The notes below the pieces were generated by a model. That model worked only from the letters and a program-made list of their open reading frames with translations, was not told the origin of the DNA and did no database searches. 64,000 bases of DNA from Rugamonas sp. A1-17 (GTDB lineage Bacteria; Pseudomonadota; Gammaproteobacteria; Burkholderiales; Burkholderiaceae_D): positions 310,001 to 374,000 of the forward strand of contig JAJLPB010000001.1 in NCBI GenBank assembly GCA_025548565.1. Reading direction: 5' to 3'. Shown here one piece after another: positions 8,726 to 16,547 of the stretch; position 1 is the first letter of the stretch, and the number at the start of each line of letters is the position of its first letter. A program made the position numbers and the translations under genes.

Positions 8726-11494
8726 ATGGGTGATGTACATAGCATGCGAGTTTCGACGATGGCGCGCTCGGTGCGCCTGGCCCTGAGCGCGGGCGCGGTG
8801 GCGGGTCTGCTGGGGCAGGCTGCGCTGGCGCAGGAGGCGCCGGCCGCCGTCGCGGCCACCCCGGCCGTGATGCCGCGGGTGGAGATCACCGGTTCGGCGA
8901 TCCGCCGCATCGAGTCCGAGACCGCGCTGCCGGTGCAGGTCATCACCCGCGAGGACATCGAGAAGGCCGGCGTGACCACCGCCTCCGAGCTGATGGCGCG
9001 GGTGTCGGCCAACGTCGGCGGCCTGACCGACGGCGCCAGCATCACCGACGGCCACGACCAGCGCGGCTTCAACAGCGCCAACCTGCGCGGCATCGGCACC
9101 TCGTCCACGCTGGTGCTGCTCAACGGCCGCCGCATGGCCAACTTCGCCTCGCCCGGCGACGACACCGGCGTCGACCTGAACAACATCCCGGCCGCCGCCA
9201 TCCAGCGCGTCGAGGTGCTGCTGGACGGCGCCTCGGCGCTGTACGGCACCGACGCCATCGGCGGCGTGATCAACTTCATCACCCGCAAGGATTTCCAGGG
9301 CGTGGAGCTGAACGCCTACGGCGGCAAGACCGACGAGGGCGGCGCCGGCAAGCGCACCGCCACGCTGACCGCCGGCACCGGCGACCTGGCCAGGGACGGC
9401 TACAATGTGTTCGCGGTGGCGGACCTGCAGCGCACCGACGCGCTGAGCACGTCGCAGCGCAAGTTCATCGGCAACCTGCGCATCCCCGAGCGCCTGCCGC
9501 ACCTGCTGTCGGGCTTCACGTCGCCGGCCAACATCCGCCTGACCGGCGCCCAGCGCGACTACCTGAACGACAACGGCTTCACCCTCAACGGCAAGCCGCT
9601 GACCAACCGCACCATCAACCTGTCGGTGCCGGGCTGCGCGCCGCCGGCCAATCTGTACCTGCCGGCCGGCATCGGCGGGGTCGACGCCTGCACCTACAAC
9701 TACATGGGCGACACCGAGCTGTATCCGAAGTCGGACAAGGCCAACCTGCTCACCCGCGGCGTGCTGCAGCTGAACGCCGACACCCAGCTGTTCGCCGAGA
9801 TCGCGCTGAGCCGCTCCAAGACCCACTACGTGGCCTCGACCGCGCGCGTGAGCGCGCCGATCAACTACAAGAAGATCCCGGCGCTGGCCAAGTACAACCT
9901 GGACTCGGACGAGGCCAGCGCGGACGACGACGTGGTGGGCGACGTCACGCTGCGCATCCGCCTGAACGACGCCGGCCGCCGCACCAGCGAGCTCACCAGC
10001 GAGAGCCAGCGCTACGTGGTCGGCCTGACCGGCAGCGCGCGCGGCTTCGACTACGACATCGGCCTGAACCACAGCGTCAACACCATCAAGGACAAGGACA
10101 CCCACGGCTATCTGCTGTACGACAAGCTGGTGCAGGGCATCTACGACGGCACCATCAACCCCTTCGGCCCGTCCGGCGCGGCCGGCGTGGCGCTGCTGGA
10201 CTCGATCCAGGTCAACGACGACGTGCGCCACGCGCGCGGCGTGATGGATTCGCTGGACTTCAAGGTGTCGCACGCGGTGGGCACCTTGGCCGGCGGCGAG
10301 GCCGCGCTGGCGGTGGGCGGCGAGCTGCGCCACGAGCGCACCGACTTCACGCCGTCGGCGCTGCTGCTGAGCGATAACATCAACAACGACGCCGCGCCCG
10401 AGGGCGGCCGCGCCACCAGCGACAAGCGCACGGTGCAGGCGGTGTACGGCGAGTTGCTGCTGCCGTTCACCAAGCAGTGGGAGGCGCAGCTGTCGGCGCG
10501 CTACGACCACTACCAGGTGGTGGGCGGCGCCGCCAGCCCCAAGATCGGCGTGACCTACATGCCGGCCAAGACCATGCTGTTCCGCGCCTCGGCCGGACGC
10601 GGCTTCCGCGCGCCGTCGATGTCCGACCTGTACCGGCCGACCGTCTACAGCAGCACCGCGACCCTGCCCGACCCGGTCCAGTGCGCGCAGGTCGGCAACA
10701 GCCTGGCCGACTGCGCCGACAACTGGAACACGCGCCGCTATTCCAACGTCAACCTCAAGCCCGAGCACAGCCGCCAGTACTCGCTGGGCATGGTGATCGA
10801 GCCGTCCAAGCAGGTGTCGATGACGCTGGACTACTGGAACATCAAGCGCACCGACCTGATCAGCGAGATCGGCGACGACATCATCCTGGGCAACCTGGCC
10901 AAGTACGGCGACCTGGTGCACCGCAACGACGACGGCACCATCGACTACATCGACCTGCGCAAGGAAAACCGCGGCGCCCAGCTGGCCTCGGGCCTGGACC
11001 TGACGCTGGACTATCGCGGCGTGAAGACCTGGGCCGGCAATTTCGGCGGCCACCTGTCGGGCACCTATGTGCTCAACTCGAAGATCCAGAACGCCGTGGG
11101 CGACCCCTACCTGAGCAACCTGGGGCGCTTCGTCACCGACGGCGTGGTGCAGCGCTGGCGCCACACCGTCACCGTCGACTGGGACCTGGGCCCGTACTCG
11201 GCCAGCCTGTCGAACACGTATTCGAGCGGCTACGAGGACCAGAACTCGGCCATCAACACCGACGACGGCACGGTGGTGGCGGCCAACCACGTGAAGGCCT
11301 ACTCGCTGTGGGACCTGTCGGGCGCGTGGCAGGCCACCAAGGCGCTCAAGCTGCGCGCCGGCGTGCAGAACCTGTTCAACGCCGCGCCGCCGTACTCGAA
11401 CCAGGCGTTCTACTTCATCTCGGGCTATGATCCGACCTACACCGATCCGCGCGGGCGCCGCTTCTACGCCAGCGCCAATTATGCCTTCAAGTAA
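8726..11494 (+). CDS. TonB-dependent outer-membrane receptor
   Basis: The protein has 922 residues. The signal peptide ends near LGQAALAQ. There is no N-terminal STN signalling domain. The plug domain starts with RVEITGSAIRRIESETALPVQ and contains VLLNGRRMANF and GTDAIGGVINFITRK, the usual plug landmarks. The rest forms the 22-stranded barrel, ending NLFNAAPPYSNQ...YASANYAFK. This architecture is typical of TonB receptors for carbohydrate, peptide or other nutrient uptake rather than the classic siderophore type. It is divergent from the deacylase gene and directly upstream of two exported cyanophycinase genes. This suggests, but does not prove, uptake of their products. The start at 8726 has a GAGAGA site. 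Confidence 0.93.
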   Translation: MGDVHSMRVSTMARSVRLALSAGAVAGLLGQAALAQEAPAAVAATPAVMPRVEITGSAIRRIESETALPVQVITREDIEKAGVTTASELMARVSANVGGLTDGASITDGHDQRGFNSANLRGIGTSSTLVLLNGRRMANFASPGDDTGVDLNNIPAAAIQRVEVLLDGASALYGTDAIGGVINFITRKDFQGVELNAYGGKTDEGGAGKRTATLTAGTGDLARDGYNVFAVADLQRTDALSTSQRKFIGNLRIPERLPHLLSGFTSPANIRLTGAQRDYLNDNGFTLNGKPLTNRTINLSVPGCAPPANLYLPAGIGGVDACTYNYMGDTELYPKSDKANLLTRGVLQLNADTQLFAEIALSRSKTHYVASTARVSAPINYKKIPALAKYNLDSDEASADDDVVGDVTLRIRLNDAGRRTSELTSESQRYVVGLTGSARGFDYDIGLNHSVNTIKDKDTHGYLLYDKLVQGIYDGTINPFGPSGAAGVALLDSIQVNDDVRHARGVMDSLDFKVSHAVGTLAGGEAALAVGGELRHERTDFTPSALLLSDNINNDAAPEGGRATSDKRTVQAVYGELLLPFTKQWEAQLSARYDHYQVVGGAASPKIGVTYMPAKTMLFRASAGRGFRAPSMSDLYRPTVYSSTATLPDPVQCAQVGNSLADCADNWNTRRYSNVNLKPEHSRQYSLGMVIEPSKQVSMTLDYWNIKRTDLISEIGDDIILGNLAKYGDLVHRNDDGTIDYIDLRKENRGAQLASGLDLTLDYRGVKTWAGNFGGHLSGTYVLNSKIQNAVGDPYLSNLGRFVTDGVVQRWRHTVTVDWDLGPYSASLSNTYSSGYEDQNSAINTDDGTVVAANHVKAYSLWDLSGAWQATKALKLRAGVQNLFNAAPPYSNQAFYFISGYDPTYTDPRGRRFYASANYAFK

Positions 11495-11555
11495 TGTAAC
11501 GTAATGCTGCTTTAAGGCGGAGCACGTAATAGATTGGTATCATCTGCATTATCGA

Positions 11556-11586
11556 CGGCGCCGGGCGAGAGCCTGGCGCCGGTTTT
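11556..11586 (+). terminator. Intrinsic terminator after the TonB receptor gene
   Basis: A 10-bp GC stem (GGCGCCGGGC / GCCTGGCGCC, one G-T pair) with a GAGA loop is followed by GG and four T. It lies only 4 bases before the GGAAGGG ribosome-binding site of the next gene, so the cyanophycinase gene must be expressed by read-through or from a promoter inside 11495-11590. Confidence 0.75.
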
Positions 11587-11601
11587 CATCGGAAGGGCAA
11601 C

Positions 11602-12921
11602 ATGAAATTAACAGGTTTTACGCTGCGGCGTCTCGTCATGCTGTGGCTGCTGGTGGTCGCCGGCGCCGGCGCGTGCGCGGCGCAGGGGAGCGGATCCGCG
11701 CAGGGCGCCAAGGCGCAGGCGCCGGTCAAGTCCAGCAAGCCGGCCAAGGCGGTGCCGCCGCCCAAGCCGGTGCTGGCGCCGCCGGCGGGCAGCCTGGTCA
11801 TCATCGGCGGCGGCCTGCGCGCCGACAACGCCGAAGTCTGGCAGCGCATCGTGCAGCTGGCTGGCGGCAAGGGCGCGCGCATCGGCGTGTTCGGCTCGGC
11901 CTCGATCAATCCCGAGAAGTCGGCCCAGAACACCGTCAACAAGCTGAACCAGTACGGCGCCCAGGCCTTCTTCATCCCGCTCGGCGTGACCCTGCCCAAT
12001 AGCGACTACCGCAAGGCCGCCGAAGATCCCGAGGTGGTGGCGGCCATCCATTCGGCCACCGGCATCTACTTCACCGGCGGCGACCAGGCCCGCATCACCA
12101 AGGCGCTGGTGCGCCCGGACGGCAAGCACACGGCGGCGCTGGACGCGGTGTGGGACGTGTACCGCGACGGCGGCGTGGTGGCCGGCTCCAGCGCCGGCGC
12201 GGCCATCATGAGCACCACCATGTTCTACGACGCCAAGCCGACCCTGGACATGCTCAAGCAGGGCGTCAACGACGGCCACGAGATCGCCCCGGGCCTGGGC
12301 TTCATCGGCGACGACGTGTTCGTCGACCAGCACCTGCTGGTGCGCGGCCGCTTCGCCCGCATGATCCCGGTGATGCTCAAGAAGGGCTACCAGATCGGCC
12401 TGGGCATCGACGAGAACAGCGCGATGGTGGTCAACGCCAAGCGCGACGTCGAGATCATCGGCTACAGCGGCGCGCTGCTGCTGGACCTGTCGGCCGCGAT
12501 CACCGACCGCGGCGTCAAGGGCTTCAACATCAGCAACGCCACCATCAGCTACCTGGACCGGGGCGACAAGTTCAACCTGGTCACGCGCGAGTTCACGCCG
12601 TCGCCGGACAAGGCCGACAACAAGCTCGATCCCAACCAGCCCGACACGCGCGAGCCGGTCTACACCAACGACATCCTGGGCAACAACGCGGTGCTGGACC
12701 TGATGGTCAATCTGATCGACAACGCCCAGCAGGAAGCCATCGGCATCGCCTTCGGCAATCCGCGCGACGCGTATCCGGACCTGGGCTTCGAGTTCCGCTT
12801 CAGTAAAACCATCAACAGCGTCGGCTACAGCTCGACCGAGGTGGAGGCGTATTCGGTGCTCAAGCTGCGCATGGACATCCGGCCGATCCAGCTGCAGCAG
12901 CCGCTTTACCGCTATCGCTGA
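11602..12921 (+). CDS. Exported cyanophycinase (S51 family), copy 1
   Basis: The protein has 439 residues. It begins with a signal peptide (hydrophobic MLWLLVVAGAGACA) and a Pro/Lys/Ala-rich linker to about residue 62. The S51 serine peptidase domain then starts at GSLVIIGGGLRADNAEVW. The nucleophile is in VVAGSSAGAAIMS (Ser197), and the substrate-side motif FTGGDQARI lies before it. Cyanophycinases release beta-Asp-Arg dipeptides from multi-L-arginyl-poly-L-aspartate. Length and export signal fit the extracellular CphE type rather than the shorter cytosolic CphB. The SD GGAAGGG lies 4-10 bases upstream. A closely related copy follows immediately. No cyanophycin synthetase is in the window, which favours use of external polymer. 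Confidence 0.92.
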   Translation: MKLTGFTLRRLVMLWLLVVAGAGACAAQGSGSAQGAKAQAPVKSSKPAKAVPPPKPVLAPPAGSLVIIGGGLRADNAEVWQRIVQLAGGKGARIGVFGSASINPEKSAQNTVNKLNQYGAQAFFIPLGVTLPNSDYRKAAEDPEVVAAIHSATGIYFTGGDQARITKALVRPDGKHTAALDAVWDVYRDGGVVAGSSAGAAIMSTTMFYDAKPTLDMLKQGVNDGHEIAPGLGFIGDDVFVDQHLLVRGRFARMIPVMLKKGYQIGLGIDENSAMVVNAKRDVEIIGYSGALLLDLSAAITDRGVKGFNISNATISYLDRGDKFNLVTREFTPSPDKADNKLDPNQPDTREPVYTNDILGNNAVLDLMVNLIDNAQQEAIGIAFGNPRDAYPDLGFEFRFSKTINSVGYSSTEVEAYSVLKLRMDIRPIQLQQPLYRYR

Positions 12922-12967
12922 TATGGCCGCTGCCGCCGGCGGCGGCGCGAAATCGGGTATATTGGAT

Positions 12968-13000
12968 GGGATGGTGCCTTCGGGCGCCATCCCATTTTTT
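12968..13000 (+). terminator. Intrinsic terminator between the two cyanophycinase genes
   Basis: An 11-bp stem (GGGATGGTGCC / GGCGCCATCCC) is closed by a TTCG tetraloop and followed by A and six T. The hairpin ends 16 bases before the ATG at 13017, leaving room for little more than the ribosome-binding site. It would limit copy 2 expression unless there is read-through. Confidence 0.88.
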
Positions 13001-13016
13001 CATGGCGGGGGCGGTT

Positions 13017-14255
13017 ATGCGGATGTCAATCTTGAAGCATTGCTTGGGGGCGGCGCTGATGTTCGCCATGCCGCCGGGCGATGCGCTGGCGGCCACCGAC
13101 GCCGCGCCGCCCGCGCCCAAGGGCTCCCTGGTCATCATCGGCGGCAATCTGCGGCCGGACAACGCCGACGTCTGGCGGCGCATCGTGCAGCTGGCCGGCG
13201 GGCCGGGCGCGCGGGTGGCGGTGCTGCCGTCGGCCGCCGCCGATCCGGCGCCGGTGGGCGAGGCCATCGTCGGCTATCTCAATGAATACGGCGCGGACGC
13301 CTTCCTGATTCCGCTGGCGGTGCGGCTGGCCGGGCGCGATTTCCGCCAGGCGGCCGACGATCCCGAACTGGCGGCGGCGGTGCGCGCGGCCGGCGGCGTG
13401 TTCTTCGCCGGCGGCGACCAGGCCCGCATCACGCAGGCGCTGGTGCGCGAGGACGGCAGCCGCAGCGCGGTGCTGGACGCGGTGTGGGAGTTGTACCGGG
13501 GCGGCGGCGTGGTGGCCGGCAGCAGCGCCGGCGCGGCCATTATGAGCAGCACCATGTTCTACGCGCCGAACACGGTGTTCGCCACGCTGCGCGGGGGCGT
13601 CACCGAGGGCAGGGAGATCGCGCCGGGGCTGGGCTTCATCGGCGACGACGTGTTCGTGGACCAGCACCTGCTGGTGCGCGGCCGCTTCGCGCGCATGATC
13701 CCGGCCATGCTGAAGAAGGGCTACAAGTTTGGGCTGGGCATCGACGAGAACACGGCGATGGTGGTCGACAACCGGCGCCGGGTGGAGATCGTCGGCCACA
13801 AGGGTGCGCTGCTGATCGACTTGAGCCGCGCCACCACCGATCCGGCCAGCGCCGGCTTCAATGTCTCCAATGTGGTCATCAGTTATCTGGACCGGGGCGA
13901 CCAGTACGACCTGGGCACGCACACGTTCACGCCGTCGCAGGCCAAGGCGGCCGGCAAGCTGAAGGCGCATGCGGCGGTGCTGCGCGAGCCGGTGTTCTCG
14001 GCCGATATCCTGGGCAAGAACGCGGTGGTCGAGTTGATGGAGAACCTGATGAACAACCGCCGCAGCGAGGCGATCGGCATCGCCACCAGCGGCCGCAATA
14101 CGGCGCTGCCGGAGCTGGGCTTTCAGTTCACGTTTTCCAAGACGCGCGACAGCGTGGGCTACGCGTCGGCGGCGCCGCAGAGCTATTCGATCCTGAACAT
14201 GCGGCTCGACATCCGGCCGCTCGACATCGGCCAGTCGCTGGTGCAGAAGAACTAG
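13017..14255 (+). CDS. Exported cyanophycinase (S51 family), copy 2
   Basis: The protein has 412 residues. I choose the ATG at 13017 (MRMSILKHCLGAALMFAMPP) because GCGGGGGCGG lies just upstream; an in-frame ATG at 13002 is possible. A signal peptide ends near GDALA. The S51 domain begins GSLVIIGGNLRPDNADVW. The nucleophile motif VVAGSSAGAAIMS places Ser170 at the active site, and FFAGGDQARI is conserved. Long blocks are identical to copy 1 (for example GLGFIGDDVFVDQHLLVRG), so this is a tandem duplication, while the N-terminal linker has shrunk. The two copies may differ in processing or in endo/exo action, but the sequence does not say which. Confidence 0.9.
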   Translation: MRMSILKHCLGAALMFAMPPGDALAATDAAPPAPKGSLVIIGGNLRPDNADVWRRIVQLAGGPGARVAVLPSAAADPAPVGEAIVGYLNEYGADAFLIPLAVRLAGRDFRQAADDPELAAAVRAAGGVFFAGGDQARITQALVREDGSRSAVLDAVWELYRGGGVVAGSSAGAAIMSSTMFYAPNTVFATLRGGVTEGREIAPGLGFIGDDVFVDQHLLVRGRFARMIPAMLKKGYKFGLGIDENTAMVVDNRRRVEIVGHKGALLIDLSRATTDPASAGFNVSNVVISYLDRGDQYDLGTHTFTPSQAKAAGKLKAHAAVLREPVFSADILGKNAVVELMENLMNNRRSEAIGIATSGRNTALPELGFQFTFSKTRDSVGYASAAPQSYSILNMRLDIRPLDIGQSLVQKN

Positions 14256-14280
14256 CGGGGTTTGGAGGACTGGAGCCCCT

Positions 14281-14420
14281 GCGCGCTCCCTGTACTGAAA
14301 CCGACTGCTTTATCGACTGGATTCTCCTGCTTTCGACTGATTTTCGCCGTCATTGTAAAAACAGGATAAAGCAGTAAAATTCAGCGGAAAAAGCAGTGGG
14401 TTTCAGTGCAGCGAGTGCGC
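14281..14420. repeat. 140-bp imperfect inverted-repeat element
   Basis: The arms 14281-14341 and 14360-14420 are reverse complements at roughly three positions in four; the outer 22 bases (GCGCGCTCCCTGTACTGAAA...) match at 19 of 22. Each arm holds two tandem copies of a unit of about 20 bases of the form ACTGRAWYCNNCTGCTTT. One arm recurs, inverted, at 24097-24140. The arrangement looks like a MITE or REP-type element with no coding capacity. It fills the gap between the cyanophycinase and M64 peptidase genes. Confidence 0.75.
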
Positions 14421-14490
14421 AGCCCACCCCCATCACCCGGTCCTGGCGGGATTACAATGGCGGTCTTCGTAACTTGATCACAGGATGACC

Positions 14491-15915
14491 ATGAGCCGCT
14501 TCTTGTTCTTTGTATTGGCCGCCGTCGCCGCGTTGCCCGCGCTGGCCGCGCAACCGGCCACCGTTCGCGTCGACTATCTCCACAGCGGCAACGCGCTCAA
14601 CGAAAGCTACGCGATGGAGCGCGTGGTGATCGAGCCGCTGCCGTGGCCGGGCGATATGCGCCGCACCATCGACGACACCAACCGCGGCAACAACATGGTC
14701 GAAGTGGTGGATGCCAAGACCGGCGAGCTGCTGTACTCGCGCGGCTTCTCCACCGTGTTCGCCGAATGGCGCAGCACCGACGAGGCGGCGCACGCCAATC
14801 GCGGCTTCCAGGAGTCGGTGCGCTTCCCCAAGCCTGACCGTCCGGTGCGCGTGCGCATCCTGAAGCGCGACGACCGCAACGCCTTCTCGGTGGTGTGGAC
14901 CGCCGATGTCGACACCGACGCGATGGACGTGGTGCGCAAACAAACCCCGCCGGCATCGATGGCGGCCGCGCCCAAGCCGATCGCCATCCGCGTCAACGGC
15001 CCGTCGCCGGAGAAGGTCGACCTGCTGATCCTGGGCGACGGCTACACCAGGGCCGACATGCCCAAGTTCGAGGCGACCGCGCGCAAGCTGGCCGATCACC
15101 TGTTCGCCACCTCGCCGTTCAAGGAGCGCGCCAAGGACTTCAACGTGTGGGCGCTGGCGCTGCCGACCGAGGAGTCGGGCGTGTCGCGGCCATCGACCGG
15201 CGTGCATCACGCGTCGCCATTGGGCACGCGCTACGACATCTTCGGCAGCGAGCGGTACGTGCTCACCACCGACAACCGCGCGCTGCGCGAGCTGGCGCAG
15301 TACGCGCCGTATGAGTTCATCGAGATCTTGGTGAACAACGAGACCTACGGCGGCGGCGGCATCTTCGGCCAGTTCAGCACCGCGGCGGCCGGCAACGACT
15401 GGGCCAACTACCTGTTCGTGCACGAATTCGGCCACCACTTCGCCGGCCTGGCCGACGAGTACTACACCTCGCCGGTGGCCTACCAGTCGAACGGCACGCG
15501 GCAGGAACCGTGGGAGCCGAATGCGACCGCGCTGCGCGATCCGGCCAATTTGAAATGGAAGAAGTTCGTCAAGGTCGGCACGCCGCTGCCGACGCCGTGG
15601 CCGAAGGAGGCGTATGAGACCGCGTCGCGCGCCTACCAGAAGGAGCGCACCGCGCTGCGGGCCGCCAACCGGCCGGAGTCGGAGATGAGCGCCTTGTTCC
15701 GCAAGGACCTGGCGTCGGCCAACGCGCTGTTCTCGAAGGACCCGAACTTCCACACGGTGGGCGCGTTCGAGGGCGCGAACTATGAGGCCAGCGGCTATTA
15801 CCGTCCGCAGATGCAGTGCATCATGTTCGACCGCAGCGAGCAGTTTTGCGCGGTGTGCGCCGACGCCATCGGCACCATCATCGATCTGTACTCGCGTCCG
15901 GGGGCGGGCAAGTAA
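14491..15915 (+). CDS. Secreted M64-family (IgA peptidase-like) metallopeptidase
   Basis: The protein has 474 residues. I prefer the ATG at 14491 because AGGA lies 5 bases upstream; the ATG at 14485 would leave no spacing. The signal peptide is MSRFLFFVLAAVAALPALAA. An N-terminal beta-rich domain (RVDYLHSGNALNESYAMERV) matches the M64 N-domain. The catalytic zinc motif HEFGHHFAGLADEYY starts at residue 311. KVDLLILGDGYTRADMPKFE is the typical start of the peptidase domain. The family was named for Clostridium IgA protease, but most bacterial members have no known substrate. The gene stands alone after the inverted-repeat element. Confidence 0.9.
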   Translation: MSRFLFFVLAAVAALPALAAQPATVRVDYLHSGNALNESYAMERVVIEPLPWPGDMRRTIDDTNRGNNMVEVVDAKTGELLYSRGFSTVFAEWRSTDEAAHANRGFQESVRFPKPDRPVRVRILKRDDRNAFSVVWTADVDTDAMDVVRKQTPPASMAAAPKPIAIRVNGPSPEKVDLLILGDGYTRADMPKFEATARKLADHLFATSPFKERAKDFNVWALALPTEESGVSRPSTGVHHASPLGTRYDIFGSERYVLTTDNRALRELAQYAPYEFIEILVNNETYGGGGIFGQFSTAAAGNDWANYLFVHEFGHHFAGLADEYYTSPVAYQSNGTRQEPWEPNATALRDPANLKWKKFVKVGTPLPTPWPKEAYETASRAYQKERTALRAANRPESEMSALFRKDLASANALFSKDPNFHTVGAFEGANYEASGYYRPQMQCIMFDRSEQFCAVCADAIGTIIDLYSRPGAGK

Positions 15916-16010
15916 TTCCTGTTAGGTACGATACCGTACAGAGTGCTTCAACTCATCGGCCTATTCTGGATGCCAGCAACGCATCCCGTTGAACTTTGAG
16001 AGGAACCATC

Positions 16011-16481
16011 ATGAACAAAATTATCGCTACCCTGATCGCCGGTCTGTTCGCCACGGTTGCCTATGCCCAGAACACGCCGGCCACGGTCAAGGCTGAAAAT
16101 GAAGCCAGCAAGGACGTGGCCAAGGCGCAGCAGAAGGAATTGAAGGCCGACGCCAAGGCCGACAAGAAGGCCGACAAGGCCATCGCCAAAGCCAACAAGA
16201 CCAATGACACCGCCGCCGCGCACGTCGAAGTGGAAAAAGCCAAAGCCAACGAAAAAGTAGCCAAGGCCGATCCGGAAGACAAGGCCAAGGCGGAAGCCAA
16301 GGGCGACAAGGCGGTGGCCAAGGCTGAGGAAAAGGCCAACAAGAAGGCCGTGAAGGCCGACGCCAAGGCGATCAAGGAAACCGTTGACGCGACCGCCGAC
16401 AAGGCCATCGCCGCCAACAAGACCGACGCCGTCAAAGCCAAATCGGCGGCCGAGGTCAAGGAAGCCGCCGCCAAGCATTAA
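16011..16481 (+). CDS. Lys/Ala-rich exported low-complexity protein
   Basis: The protein has 156 residues; the ATG at 16011 follows TGAGAGGA. It has a clear signal peptide (MNKIIATLIAGLFATVAYAQ). The rest is almost wholly Ala, Lys, Asp, Glu, Thr and Val (KADAKADKKADKAIAKANK), with a heptad-like pattern that predicts long helix or coiled coil. Composition recalls histone-H1-like tails, but acidic residues balance the Lys and the signal peptide puts it in the periplasm. I know no defined family. It is monocistronic and ends at a strong terminator shared with parC. Confidence 0.8.
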   Translation: MNKIIATLIAGLFATVAYAQNTPATVKAENEASKDVAKAQQKELKADAKADKKADKAIAKANKTNDTAAAHVEVEKAKANEKVAKADPEDKAKAEAKGDKAVAKAEEKANKKAVKADAKAIKETVDATADKAIAANKTDAVKAKSAAEVKEAAAKH

Positions 16482-16500
16482 GCTGCAGGCAGCATGAAAA

Positions 16501-16535
16501 AAGCCCGCCGGCGTGAAGCCGGCGGGCTTTTTTTT
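16501..16535. terminator. Bidirectional intrinsic terminator
   Basis: The stem GCCCGCCGGC / GCCGGCGGGC has a 5-base loop, with six A on the left and nine T on the right, so it works in both directions. It separates the Lys/Ala-rich gene (rightward) from parC (leftward). Confidence 0.93.
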
Positions 16536-16547
16536 CGCGCACCGGTC

